From: Loripinus fragilis
Lineage: Eukaryota; Mollusca; Bivalvia; Lucinida; Lucinidae
NCBI GenBank assembly: GCA_964019695.1
Contig: OZ026525.1
Location: 84,702,279-84,766,278, forward strand
DNA: 64,000 bases
Reading direction: 5' to 3'
Part shown: in pieces, positions 22,813 through 35,303 of the stretch
Numbering within the stretch: the stretch's first letter is position 1
Layout of the letters: every line of letters starts with the position of its first letter
The notes under the pieces: model-generated
Seen by the model: the letters and a program-made list of their open reading frames with translations, nothing else
What the model was told of the DNA's origin: nothing
Databases searched by the model: none
Translations under genes and position numbers: made by a program

Positions 22813-23076
22813 ATGGGGGAAACTGAACATGTCAAAAGGGCAAGAGTTGGAAGACCTAAGCGCCAAACATCATCTGCCACAAAAAGAGAGAAATCAGAGA
22901 ACGACGCTAAATGTAATAGAAGAAGAATAAATATCGGTGAAGAATTCGGTCGCTGGACTGACCTGAAAAACCGTTTCGGACTGAAAACTAGCGCAGAGGT
23001 GGGAACGATTTTACTTGACAGGTGGGCATGTTCAAAAATAATGAAGCCAAAGCGTGACATTGGGGGTGAAAAATGA
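22813..23076 (+). CDS. basic 87-residue ORF, possible first exon of a repeat-associated gene
   Basis: The ORF begins at ATGGGGG and reads RARVGRPKRQTSS.., then RRRINIGEEFGRWTDLKNRF and GLKTSAEVGTILLDRW before a stop at 23076. The GRPKR word is AT-hook-like. The segment RINIGEEFGRWTDLKNRFGL has helix-like heptads and resembles N-terminal segments I associate with mollusc and fish predicted proteins of unknown function (recollection, unverified). The region just downstream carries the spaced 17-mer array at 23572-25203. It may be a complete small protein, or an exon whose donor I cannot place with confidence. Confidence 0.5.
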   Translation: MGETEHVKRARVGRPKRQTSSATKREKSENDAKCNRRRINIGEEFGRWTDLKNRFGLKTSAEVGTILLDRWACSKIMKPKRDIGGEK

Positions 23077-25250
23077 AACTGTTATCATAGGTGAAATTGT
23101 TACTCCAAACAAATTGGAGGTACTTAAAGTTTTCAAAATTGTTTAAGTTTTAGAAAGTAGCAGCAAAAATATAAATTTTCTGAACGTTTTCTTTCAAAAT
23201 TGTTTTGCAAAAATTGTTAATTATGGCTATATTTTGTGTAGGTTGTTTTTATAGGAAATCTTGCAGAAATGTCTTGAAATTCCCATTATTTGATGACAAG
23301 CACTGAACAGCATGTGAATGAGTGATTTTTACCAAATTGAATTGCATAATTGAACAAAATATTCTTATTTTACTGTCATTTTGCCTCATTATTTTAGTAG
23401 AGGAGCTCTCAAAATGTGCATATTTTTAAAACAGGTGACTGAATCTCAATAAAATTTGCGTTAAAATGATAGTGCATGGTAAAAAAACTAAGCTTTAAAT
23501 CAACATGTGATATGTAAGCATGGATGTAATGGTTATCTATGTACAAAAATGGGCAAAAAAATTAAGAAAATGTGTTACACTCCTTAGTTTGGTTTGTTAA
23601 CGAGTCAGAATTTGGAACTAACATGGCTAAGACATATATATAGTATTGCATACAAAGAAGTGACTTCCCTTGCATAGTGTTAACATGATTTTATTGCAGA
23701 TTATTGGCCTTTTTGTAAAGAAATGTTTGATCTAATACTAAGGTGTGTAACATTTTGTACAAATGCTTAGGTCTTCAAAAACCTATAAATTCTAGCTTTA
23801 ACATTAAATGACACAATTTCCTTTCTACTATATAAGAATCTCATAATCAGTCTAACAGCACAAACAAAAATTGTCTCCCCAAGGTCTTGAATAAGTGTGT
23901 TAAGATATGTTGAATGTTCTTTCTCTAAATGCTTAAACTGATTGCAAATACTATTTTCTTCTTTAATAATTTTAGCATTTGAACACTTTTCTGTATGTAA
24001 CATACATTAAATACCATTTAACTAGTTGCCAAAGGGAATAAAAAAGTATGGTTGCATAACTGAGTTTCTGATATTGATACTCCCGTCATGAACCAATCAA
24101 AAAGGTCCCTTTATATTAAGTTTCTAAATGATTTACCCTAAATGCTAATCAAGATTCAAAGAAATGCATTAAAAGAACTGTTCTAAATCTTGGAAATGAA
24201 TGGTCAGAGTCAATTTAAAGTGAAATGTTGCTGGTTTGGAAAAGAAAAAAATCTCTTAAAAGGCATTACAACAAAAATCACTAAGGAGTGTAATGCTTTG
24301 TGTCGTGATGTCATAGCAAAACATTAGCTTGGTTAGAAAATAGGATTATGTTGGTCAATTTTGTCTTTTTATATTTATCAGAACACATGATTATCAAGAA
24401 TAAATGTTGTCCTGAATGCATAGATAGGTAACATTTTAAGAAAATGGATTGTCAAAATCTCCAATTTTTAGGTGATTTCAATGCAGTACAGCTTTTTTTA
24501 CACTTTGAATATAAAATGGTGCTACTAAAATTGTCAGAGGGACATTGCTCTATAGTAATAATGGTAAATAAATTGAAATTATACTGCTACTGGTATAGAA
24601 ATAACCCACAGAAGTGTTTTGCAAGAAAGTGTTACACTCCTTAGTGGCTTTTATTGATGATATGAGGAAAATTAAGACCAAGATAAAAACTCACACTGTA
24701 TGAATCTCTATAATGGGTCAAACACTTTTCATATAAGGCATATTAGCTCACAAAACATAACCTTGGAAAAGGTTATGAGGCTTGAAATGTCAAGTGTTAC
24801 ACTCCTTAGTTTAAAGGGTGCTCTACAACCAGTTCTGCTCATTCTTTTATGAATGCTTATAAAGCAGCAGTAAAACTTGAAATAAAATGTATTAAGATTG
24901 GTCAGTGCTGCAGACCACATTATAGGTTATAATCTTTTCAAATATTCATGTCAAATCAACTCTGGGCAAAATCTCTTCATTTTTACTGCACCTGAATTTC
25001 AGACTAGTCCTGTTGGACAATGCATGAAAAATAACATAGGTAATGATGAAAAGGCATGATTCACCTATTTTCATTAAGTTGAAAAGAATGGGCAATTACA
25101 AAGTTGGCTAATAAGTATGGCAATATCCACAGTTTTGTATAAATGCACAAGTGAAATTCAGTAATGAAAAAAATGTCACGCAAAAGGTGTTACACTCCTT
25201 AGTTTTTTAGCTAGTTTGACTGGCATAAATTTTGTATTACTTGTTCGATT
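23077..25250 (+). repeat. region with spaced identical 17-mers (array 1)
   Basis: GTGTTACACTCCTTAGT occurs exactly at 23572, 24629, 24794 and 25187, and its core in reverse complement (ACTAAGGAGTGTAA) at 24281. The sequences between are AT-rich and not obviously repeated, so this is neither a tandem array nor a CRISPR. No long ORF is present. Confidence 0.85.
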
Positions 25251-25797
25251 TTAATAAAATTTTGCATGATAAACACAGGGACCATAACACATATTTTAGC
25301 TATGTTTGGTCTTTAAAATCTAGGCAAACGTGTGCATAGGATGCCATAAAGTGAAAAGCTTCATTATTTTTGAACATGCCCATGTAGGCTTATTACGAAA
25401 AAGTCATATTTAGCCCGGACATGCTTATCTACTGTTCAACAGCCGGTGAGACTGTCATTATTGTGTTTTTAAATGTTGTCGTTCACCAAAAGCCCTTGTT
25501 TCGTATTGAAACACTTGCAAAGAAATACTTCTTGCAAGCTGTTTATATGCTATAATTGGACGGGGCTCCGAAGGGGGATTTTTACTTTTCGTTTACGAAA
25601 AAAATGCGCCAGCCTTTCTGTTGCTACATGGCTTCTTGCTTGGTCAGAAAAACAATATAAGTCATAACATTCAAAATGTCTGGTAAAATGGGATCAAATC
25701 TAGGCCAGTTTGTTTTCTTGATTTCGTTTATTAAATAAGTATTTCGTTCGTAACAAGTAGTAGCTTTTGAAAATAGCGTCGCTCCAGTGTCGCTTTA

Positions 25798-25886
<89 letters not shown>
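25798..25886 (+). repeat. TCTA microsatellite
   Basis: About 22 perfect copies of TCTA, followed by a degenerate CCATCCATCTGT tail. It yields artificial YLSI-repeat ORFs. Confidence 0.98.
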
Positions 25887-26824
25887 CTCACACTCTCCCA
25901 TCCATCTGTCCATCCATTTGTCAATCCCCTTATAGAGACGCTCAAGTTAGGCCAAAAATGTGCATTTCCTTTTGCAAAGAAAAATTGAATTACTGTTGTT
26001 AAGACAGGTGTCAGTTTCTTACTCTTGTTTTTGTAATGACCGCCAGCATATCACACCTCGAGACAGGCGAAATATTGAGTTATGCATGCTTCAGTTATCA
26101 ATTAAAAAGCAAGCTTTGATCATCCAGCAATTGGGCGTAATCTGAAAAGTTAACTGTTGACATTCGTGTTATTTCCCCAGCATGGCTTTATCTTTTAAGT
26201 AGGCCTAGTGCTAAATCAAAATGTAAATAATTGCAAACCTAATAATTTTTCAACATAAGCAGCTACCACCACAAAAACAGTCATATAAATAGGACATAAG
26301 CCATCTGTGTGCATGCGTCCGCGCATGTGTGTGTGTGGGGGGGGGATGGGGACGGGGGTGCAGGAGTTGGTTAGTCCCGCGCCCTATCTAACGCACATGG
26401 CCATTTTGTTTTAAATGTAGAACGCAAACATTAAATTCAAGTGGAGACAACTCTGTGTGTTCGTGCCTTGTGAGACAGTCTTTCATCCGCATTGGATAAA
26501 AAAAAGTGTTCGATGTTTATGAGGTAAAAGTACCCTCCCTAAAGGAAGCAAATGAAAAGAAAATATAAATTAGTACGGATCGTGTTCATTTACATGGTCA
26601 TATGTCAACAAATATGGCGCTTACGAATGTTAACCACCAATATAATAGTATATAGACAGTAGAGTAGATATCTAGTATCAGAGAATAGAACAGTGGATAC
26701 TAGTACTGGCCTATGTCAACTTGTCAAGAGGATTAATATATGCATGGACAAACGAAAAAAAATTGGGAAACATTTGTTTCTTTTTCGCAGATGAAAGATA
26801 TTTGAGGCTGTCTAAAAATCTGCA
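25887..26824. other. unassigned; GT/G tract
   Basis: There is a GTGTGTGTGG..G tract at about 26320-26345. A single GGATACTAGTACTGGCCT at 26695 matches the minisatellite unit at 28630-28993. No gene seen. Confidence 0.5.
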
Positions 26825-28460
26825 GTTTTTGGGAATTACGTTACCCTATGTGTATTATTTGTATAAGAAGGGGTACAAATATTGCAATTGAAGCCAATGT
26901 AAGAACTATAACCTAAGTAACAAACCATACAAGAACTTTACAAGAAGTTTTTTAACAAGTGGAAAAATAAATTTGTGAATAACGTTGCTGTGAATTATGT
27001 TACAACAATTTTACTAAAATCTAAATACCTCTCTAAATGCATACACTAACTGAAAAATGATTGTTTTTAATCAAAGCAAATTTGTCCTAGTTAATGAAGA
27101 TCGATTTAAACCATGTTACAGTTGTCATTTTATTTTAACAAGGGTTTACCTATATACTCTGGGTACATCGACTCCCCTATTCATGTAACTTACAAAGCTA
27201 CTCATTTTATCAACACAACATATGCAAAGTAATCTGTTTGAAAAACAAAATTGAATAGATTAAATCTCTAAATAACTGATCGTATGGGTTTTTGAAATGA
27301 GCTGGATTAAACAAAGGTAACGTAACTCACAAGTACGTACCGTAATTCACATTCTACAAAAAAACACAGATTTGTCCAATCAAAGGGTCAAATGCAACAA
27401 ATCGACGGTAATTATAAGTTTCTGACTTGTTGTTCAATCGTTAGTTTCTCTTTTTCATACCATTTGTATCTCGTTGGTGCTACCACTGGAGGTTTATTGG
27501 TGAGTTTATGTGTATACTTTGAAATTGGCACTCCTGCTTTTGCATCCTGGTCCATTCCAATTGATCACAGTGACCTCAAATATTATTATGACTTAATATG
27601 TTGATAACTTCTATGGTTTATATGAAAGATCAAATAGTTAACTTGAATTTATAAATTCTTATCTTCAATTGAAGTGAGCAAATTGGCTATGTGAATTACG
27701 TTACCATGAATGTTTTGCCATTTTTCTGAGAAGGGTGTATCTTTGTGAATGATGTAAACTTTGCTTTTTTGTAATATATGTACATAAAAGGCATTTATTG
27801 AAGTTAGATTTTTTATCTGCATTGTCTTAGTTTGTAGTGAGCCACAACAAAGTTTCAAATATATGGAATATTTAAAATCATTTTTCTATAATCATATTTT
27901 GAAGTGTTATTCCAACAACATTAAAAAAGCCAGATGCAACAGCTTACTTCCAATTTGCAAAGTTGATGTAAAAAGTGTTAAGCAAAACACTAGAACCTGA
28001 TATTTTGCAGAACAATATATGTTTCTATGCAGAAAATAAGACCAGAGTGTGAGGTATGTGATTTATGTTACCGACCTATTGCACACTGTTCTTTATACAA
28101 GAATACAATTTGTTATTTCCAATACCCAAGAAGAATGTAATTTTTAATATTTTTCATCTACTGGTTCAAACCCAATATTTTTTTTCTGGTCAACTTTTCA
28201 AATTTGATGGATACAATTAAAACAATAATTGTACTCCTAGAATTACTGTTTTAATTCCACTGTCAATTCATAACAAACCTGCTTAGACCATGCTGAGAAG
28301 AAAAAAAACATGATAAAAATTCTACATAATAGGCTTATTTGATCCACAAGAGATCCAAGTAGAAGTGCATACTATAAAAGCTCTTAAATATTTCAGTCTT
28401 GTAAGAAATTAGATGTGTACAAGTATACTTCATCACAGCAACGTAGTTCACATTCAAATT
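26825..28460 (+). repeat. region with a spaced GTGAATTACGTTACC motif (array 2)
   Basis: Forward variants: GGGAATTACGTTACC (26832), GTGAATTATGTTACA (26990), GTGAATTACGTTACC (27691) and GTGATTTATGTTACC (28057). Reverse variants: GGTAACGTAACTCAC (27316), GTACCGTAATTCAC (27337) and AACGTAGTTCAC (28441). Intervening DNA is AT-rich and unique by eye. No ORF worth calling. Confidence 0.75.
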
Positions 28461-28629
28461 CAGTGGTGCTCTTTTTGAGGCTGAATGAATCGAACTTTTT
28501 GGATGCGCACTTTTTAGACAACATTATCTATTTGACATATACCAATAAGTAACAAAATAACATAAAAGTGAAAATCTAAGCCAAACAATTGTGGGACACA
28601 AATTTGCTGCAATTAACTCGTTTTGGCTG

Positions 28630-28993
28630 CTAGTACTGCCCTCTAGGAGTAACGACAGATACTAATCATACTAGTACTGACCTCTTGTAGCAGTGACTAG
28701 GAATACAGATACTAGTACTGACCCCTAGTGGTAATGAAGGGGACTCTGGATAATAGTACTGACATCTAGTGACAACGATAGGGACTCTGGATACTCTTAC
28801 TGACATCTATTGGCAATGACAAGGTCTCTTGATACTCATACTGACCTCTGGTGGCAATGACTGGGACTCTGGATACTTTAACTAACCTCGAATTACAATG
28901 TCTGGGACTCTTGATACTTTTACGAACATCTAGTGGCCGCAATGACAGGGACTCGGGGATACTTTTGCTGACTTCTAGTGGCAATGACTGCTT
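28630..28993 (+). repeat. minisatellite, about 40-45 bp unit
   Basis: Eight or nine diverged units have the form GGGACTCTGGATACT..TACTGACMTCTAGTGGCAATGA (broken by variable spacers). Confidence 0.85.
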
Positions 28994-28997
28994 AAAC

Positions 28998-29268
28998 ATG
29001 CGCGGATCCAGAGGGGGGACAAGGGGTCAGGACCCCCTCTGGAAAATCACAAGTTATATGCGTTTTTATGGAAATAAGCATCTGGACCCCTCCCCCCCCC
29101 CCCTGGAAATGTTGGACCCCCCCCCCCCCCTGAAAAATGTTGGACCCCCCATGTATAACTGTAAAATCAGTTGAGGGTTTAAAAAAACGTTGTTGCGGTT
29201 GTTTTTCGGCAGTCGGGCCTCCCCCCCCCCCACCCCTCACCCCCTCTGACAATGATTCCTGGATCCGC
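28998..29268 (+). mobile_element. short TIR element with GGATCC ends and C-tracts
   Basis: TGCGCGGATCCAGAGG at 28998 and CCTGGATCCGCGCA at 29255-29268 are inverted ends. Inside, CCCCTCTGGAAAATCACA and runs of C with GAAAATGTTGGACC are repeated. A related copy is in reverse at 30525-30720, and a decayed one lies at 52665-52806. Confidence 0.75.
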
Positions 29269-29476
29269 GCATCGCAAAGAAATAGTAATCGCATCTCCGA
29301 GACATTTAAATTTTGTGCACGAAAATGTCGTGATAACATCGAAGGTCATCTTCAAATATTTTCCGACAGCTATATTTCCCAGTTATGGTACTACCGTTTC
29401 TTTTTCTATCCCACAGACATATCATCTCCTCATATAGGCTGATATTTTGCAAACTCATTGAGTTGATAGGAGGGTC

Positions 29477-29927
<451 letters not shown>

Positions 29928-30524
29928 TCTCCTCTCTCTGGGTCCGTCTTGGAACAATCCCGACATGACTGAACTATTGTTGTTACATCTAAAACTTTCT
30001 ATGTGTGTGACCAGCAAAGACGCGCAGATTAGTCTGAGTCTTTGTTGCTTGCATAAACACGCGTGATAAGTCTCGCAAAATAACTCTTCCAATGATTTTT
30101 TGAGGAAACATACGAAGTCGTACCGTGATTCTTCAGCGAAAACGTCTAAATTTAGATGCTCACACGGATTCTGAATTGCATATACGTCCCTGGTGCACAG
30201 CATGTTCACGAGCACACTTAGCTTACACATAGGTTTGTCAATGTCGAAAAGCACGGACGCTGTTTCGCATTTGTCTCATATTCGAAAAGGCATCCTTTAT
30301 ACATGCTTGCGCAGCTATCTAGTGGGATAGGAACCTAGACCCTAGGCCTATTGACGTCCCTGCTATGAACATATTTATAGTTCGAGACTTCGCGCGCACC
30401 GACTCGTCTGAGCCTTCGGTACAAGTATGAAAAAAAGAAGAAAAAAAACATCTTGTCTCAAGAAGCCTTATTGCAAAATAAACTATTACATTTTATTCAT
30501 TTTCAGCAAAGGGGGTGGGAGAGG
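29928..30524. other. no gene seen
   Basis: The GTGACCAGCAAAG word of the MITE A core occurs at 30009. Otherwise nothing is assignable. Confidence 0.4.
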
Positions 30525-30720
30525 GCAACATCATTTTAGCGCTCAGCATTTTAACAGGGGTGGGGGGTCCAGGTACACAAAATTTCTCCATGGGAGATCC
30601 ATTTTTCAGGGGCCGGATGTCCTTGTGTCAATTCCTATGGAACCCTTTACCACATGTGATTTTCCAGTGGGGCCCGGACTCCCTGCTCCATCAGGATCCG
30701 TCCTTGCCCCGAGTCTCGAC
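30525..30720 (-). mobile_element. GGATCC-type element, reverse copy
   Basis: In reverse complement the order GGATCC.., CCCCACTGGAAAATCACA, then CCCCTGAAAAATGG and CCTGGACCCCCCACCC, follows 28998-29160. Confidence 0.65.
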
Positions 30721-30730
30721 AGTGTCTCGA

Positions 30731-30939
30731 TTTGTTTGTTTGTTTTTTATTCTTTACGTACCAGTCAACGATATTTTAGTTACGTCGGGACGGTTCTTCC
30801 TGTGTTGAACAAGTACTAAGCTAGGATAAATGTGCCTTGCTCAAAGACACATCACAATGACACCGATGAGGCTCGAACCCTAGGCCCTTCAGTCTCAAGT
30901 GAAGTCAAGCACTCTACCACTGAGCCACTGCGCTCCCGA
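30731..30939 (-). mobile_element. tRNA-derived SINE, family 2
   Basis: On the minus strand a head with GAGCGCAGTGGCTCAGTGGT (box A-like) and GGGTTCGAGCC (box B-like) leads into GAGCAAGGCACATTTATCC, TAGTACTTGTTCAACAC and a tail of AAAC/AAACA repeats. The copy at 44791-44996 has the same order. The GAGCAAGgCAC word recalls the conserved central domain of some SINE superfamilies, a suggestion only. Confidence 0.85.
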
Positions 30940-31790
30940 CCGTGTGTGGAAGGGTACGGGTCGCGGGAGCCTATAGGCATATCGCTATCCATTCTAATAT
31001 TTAGAGCCCTACTGGTTCAACCCATGTAGATAGGAAAATGTGACATGACTGAAAAAATGTTGACTCGTACGCTACATGTATGCATCAACACAAACAAAGG
31101 GTCGAGAATATTTTATCGAGGCTGTAAAATTCTCCCCGTTGAGTACCTCTTTGCCTATTGTCATGACCAGTGACGTCACTGTCGCAACTGAATGATTTTT
31201 TCTGGCGAATTTGTTTCAGCTCTGAGTCAGATAAACTGTGTAATTTGCGCTTTTCTTCAGAGAGTGACGATAAATCAGTAAGGTCATTGTGGTTTCTTCA
31301 CAAACTTCTGCGTCTGTGTGCCGGACTAATGAAATTGCGAAAGTTAACAAAGTTTGACGTCCTCATGTAAGCATCTTATTTGGAAATAGATTTATCAGCT
31401 GATCTCTTCTCCGAAAAAATACGAAGATTGATAGGCACCGCTGAATGTTGCAATTAGCAGACATCAGCATTTTTCCATAGCCTATACGGACGTCTGGGTT
31501 TTTCACATAATTTTGTTTTCGCTGCAAAACGGCCAGAAAAATAAATATCAATCGATTTGTCCTAGAATTTTGTTAATCTGTTTTAATGAAAGTTCCAGAG
31601 TATGCAGCTTTAAGATAATTTGAGGGACATACTGAAATTAATATTATTTTCATCAAGAAAATGTCGAATCATTTTGTTTGGAAATTCTTGCTGTTGGTTG
31701 TCAACATGATACCAATACAGCCGTCTGCATCACTAAACTGCAATATCTATATAAAGTATCTTAGTATCCAGATAACCTAATAAACAGCGT
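30940..31790. other. no gene seen
   Basis: No supported feature. A 19-bp family 1 terminus (TTTGCACCCTTACTTACTT) stands alone at 31794. Confidence 0.45.
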
Positions 31791-32079
31791 TTTGCACCCT
31801 TACTTACTTTTATTGTATATCTGAGTCAGACGCTAATTAGTTTATGTCTTTATTTGAATCAGCATCGTCAAATTGTCAATGGTGCTTTCAACATGATCTG
31901 GCATTTGTTAACTTCAAAATCCAACCAAACTCAGTAGGTCTGATTTATAGCAGCACAGACCAATAGACATTCTTCAACATATATGCTACCAAACTTGATC
32001 CCACTTTTTTCTGATCACTGGTGTGGATAATGGCAAGCCAGCTTGTTTATCTTTGACAAAGACTTGTGGTGCCGAAATG

Positions 32080-33060
32080 AGCATGTAACATGTAACGCCA
32101 TGTGAGCTGTATTTTGGATAGATTAAGTCCACTACGTTTTTGATGGGCAAATGTCACGTCAAGATGTCTTAGACCTGAATTGACAGTATGTAGAAGCTGA
32201 TACCCATATTGTATTGCACGTAAAGCATGTTTGTAAACATTTTTTCAACCTTGGCTCTAAAAACAGTAAAGCGAGCATAATTTACCATTTGTATTTGGCA
32301 CTTCCCATACATACTGTAAACAAATGCATCTATAAACTCTTCTGTAGAATTGGACATGTCAGCAGAAAATCCAAGTTACTTAAAAACATTCTTGACTCTA
32401 GCTGGTCTTTTTATCATATCAACTGGATGACATTTGCCTTTACACCAATAAAGCAGATATACAGTCATATGCAGTAAAAGTATGTACCACTGGTAAAGTT
32501 GAGCATATTGCTCTGTCTAACGGACAATTTCGTTACATTCACATACATGCATGTGTTGTTCCAGTAAGCCTGGTATTCATCAATACAAAACAGCAAGTGA
32601 GTATGACCAGGAAATACCACTCACACACTGCAGACAAACCCATGAGGAAGAGCTACATAACAATTACAAGACACCAGGAAGACAAACAAAGTAAAGCAAC
32701 CAGCTCTTTCTTCCCAACCAAGATGATTGCAAACCTAGAAAGGACACATAGCAATGTAGAACAAACACAGAACCTCACAATGAGAGCTACAATCAACAAC
32801 CAATCAACAACAACAGAACCGCCGCTTTAGAACGGAAAACCTTTCCTTATTTTTATATAGTGAGAACGTCAGCATCGATGCAACTTACGACAAAACTAGA
32901 TGTGCACAAGCATGCTTTACGTGCAAGATAAACGGGTATCAGCTTGTACATGCTGTCAGTTCTAAGACATCCTGACGTGTCATTTGTCATCAAATACGTT
33001 TTGACTGTAGTAGACTTCATCAATCCAAAATCCAGCTCACATGGTGTTAGGATGCTCATT
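32080..33060. repeat. inverted duplication of about 170 bp within copy B
   Basis: 32080-32240 (+) and 32875-33060 (reverse complement) share CCATGTGAGCTG.ATTTTGGAT and CAAGCTGATACCC..TTGCACGTAAAGCATG (partial words). This local rearrangement helps explain why copy B is scrambled at its 3' side. Confidence 0.7.
32596..32835 (-). mobile_element. retroelement 3' end, family 2, inserted in copy B
   Basis: AAGTGAGTATGACCAGGAAA to ACAACAGAACCGCCG matches the family 2 block and is flanked on both sides by copy B sequence. Confidence 0.8.
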
Positions 33061-34013
33061 TTGGCACCACCCTCCTACCAGTAATCGGAACTGAGATGTC
33101 TTATTAAAGCTTGACTAAAATCTTTTGGCATCCGTTGTTCAGGTCCAGATATATTTACCTCTCCTTATACCAAACCAAGATATTCTCTGGTAATATCATT
33201 TATTGATGGATATTTATAAATGCCACGTGCAACATCTACACTATTTGCACGTCTCACGACATAATCACATTTGCTACACCACCAAAAGTTGAAGTCAAAC
33301 CTACATGAGCCCATACCAGGAACATTCCATCAACGCAAAACAAACATCTATATATCTGGGAGCATCTGTGATAATCCTCACCTCCAGCTTACTGGAAAGA
33401 GTTGATATGTCAGTAGATATTTTAAGTCCATCAATATTGGCTAAAATCAATGGAACGGGTGTAAGGGGATAAGCAAGCACCCTTTTCAGATAAAAACTCT
33501 GTAATTGAGGCAGAAAAAGTAAGCGGCCAAACAAGTTCCTAACAAAACATTGCATACAAACGGTTTTACATTTCTTCTGCGAATAGGTTTTTCAAATGTG
33601 TCACCATAAGGAAGCATCCTGTATTTAACTCTTCATACCATTGTTGTTGATGTGTCTGAGTTGTTAAAATGCTCCCCGCAATATTCTCAGATATCATCTT
33701 ACCTGTGAAATGCTGTGGAGTCTGTAAAAAAAGTGCCTATAGTAGTCCTGATACCAGTGATTAACTTGCTTGGACCTATATCGTCACGCTTAATTGGGCT
33801 TGGTGTCAGCGCTTTCACTACACCTGCATTCTCTTTCAGTCCTGACTGTCAATTAAATGGCTAATAAGTTTACTTAGTACAGACCTAGTCACTATCCACC
33901 TCCTTGCACTCACCGATTTACTGAATGATGGTCTGGATGGAACATCAGCATTGACATTTTCTGCTCTAAAGAACTTCTAGCGATAAGGCGTATATTTTTC
34001 CTAGTTGACATTA

Positions 34014-34853
34014 TTACAAACACCAAAATTTCTAATTGCCCTAATGTTTTTGAAATTGGTGTAGTTTCGTAGTAAAATATGCATAGCAGGCAACAAAATA
34101 CGTTTAAAAGTGATTCATCATTTACAATACCGTGAAAACTTTCTACTCCCCCCCCCCATGTTACATCTTTATCCTGGGTGCCGTTTAGGCCAAACTTTGA
34201 GTAAAAGCATTGCTAGTTTTAAAAAGTAAAAGTGCTAAAATGGTAAGGATAAGAGTGCTCTTCATTTCCAAAACTTTTCCGTATTCCTACTGCGCATGCG
34301 TACGAAATACACCTAAAATTGTGACGTTTGTCATTGGAACGATGAAACTGGTGTTTTTCAGTTTGTTTATAGATGCTTTCCCCCCCTAGACCCAAAATGC
34401 CCTTTACATATGTTGTAAATGCTTATAGCGACATGTCGTTGTGTAAAGGGCATCTTGGGTCTAGGGGGGAGCATCTAAAATTAACTGAATGACACCAGTT
34501 TCATCTTTCCAATGACAAACGACACTCTTTTATGTGTATTTCGTACGCATGCGCAGAATGAATACGGTAAGGTTTAGGAAATGAAGAGCACTCCTATCCT
34601 GAACATTTTAGCACTTTTACTTTTTTAAAACTAGAAATGTATTTACTCACAATCGGGTCTAAACGGCACCCTGGGGCACCCAGTATAAAGACTTAAAATG
34701 AGGGGTGGGAGTAGAAAGTGCACGTTTTCACGGTATTGTAAATGGTGAATCGCTTTTAAACGTATTTTGTTGCTTACTATGCATATTTCATTGAAGAACT
34801 ACACCAATTTTAAAAACATTAGGGAAATTTGAAAATTTTGTGTTTGTAATCAT
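34014..34853. mobile_element. 840-bp foldback palindrome
   Basis: The two halves, of about 410 bp each, are near-perfect inverted copies around a centre at about 34425. The outermost ends are ATTACAAACACC and GTGTTTGTAAT. Inner landmarks are CTACTCCCCCCCCCC/GGGTGGGAGTAG, TGCGCATGCGTACGAAATAC/GTATTTCGTACGCATGCGCA and CCTAGACCCAAAATGCCC/GGGCATCTTGGGTCTAGG. It interrupts copy B of the GCD-type gene. There is no ORF. It is a foldback or MITE-like element, probably folding fully as single strand. Confidence 0.9.
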
Positions 34854-35200
34854 GTAGAAGTTCTTCCAATCGACGAGGCTCCTAAAGAATTGTTTGTTGT
34901 TCGTCGGATGGATATCACCCTGTCTCCAACATTTCACACGCAGCTGCGTGTGCCTCGTCGATGTAAAGGATGTCTAGGTCATATCTTGTCATCCATTGAG
35001 CATAATTAGGAAAACTTGCAACAAAATATATTGCACACAATTTACCTAGACAGATGGTGAAAAGTTTTAAATCATTTGTGGTGCCGGATCTGTCGAAAAG
35101 AAGATAGAGACTTACAAGGTCAATGTACATAATCCAGAAGGCTGCTGTTTTATCATGTTCCCTGACCTAGTAAGATCCTTGTACGGCTCATACCTCACCA

Positions 35201-35303
35201 TAGATGTCTTGTGACTTTTGATGTTCTGTGGCCCTTACTCACGGTGTTGTGGTTTGGTCAGCAGTGTGTGATTGTGGTATTTCCTGATCATACTCACTCA
35301 CTT
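35201..35303 (+). mobile_element. retroelement 3' end, family 2 (short)
   Basis: GATGTCTTGTGACTTTTGAT to GGTATTTCCTGATCATACTC, with the tail ACTCACTCAC. The 5' side is truncated. Confidence 0.8.

Larger units (their letters stand above)
32165..35135 (-). pseudogene. decayed copy of an uncharacterised repeat-associated gene family (GCD-type), copy B
   Basis: Minus-strand pieces occur in the order I expect for this family. ASFPNYAQWMTRYDLD (35020-34950) is followed by SVSARRWIVTRSVLSKL (about 33925). Next comes VDVARGIYKYPSINDITREY (about 33215). CKGKCHPVDMIKRPARVKN follows at about 32430, next to a degraded AFTGCDS-like signature. The C-terminal EEFIDAFVYSMYGKCQIQM and VNYARFTVFRAK end near 32250. 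Family knowledge is from recollection of metazoan predicted proteins; I know no curated name. The S-P-D-T-D-V and GCD motifs of intact members resemble PIN/FEN-type nucleases (inference). It is broken by stops, frameshifts, a palindrome (34014-34853) and a retroelement end (32596-32835). Confidence 0.6.

Noticed and set aside
23572..25203. CRISPR-like array
   Set aside because: Repeats are 17 bp, irregularly spaced by 160 to over 700 bp, one is inverted, and the genome is eukaryotic.
25767..26002. ORFs of 71-73 codons with YLSI repeats
   Set aside because: Translation of the TCTA microsatellite.
28992..29339. Gly- and Pro-rich ORFs on both strands
   Set aside because: They are translations of the C and G tracts in the GGATCC-type element.
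30870..30939. Functional tRNA gene on the minus strand
   Set aside because: It belongs to a SINE with a second copy at 44791-44996. The D-arm region is duplicated or deleted between copies.
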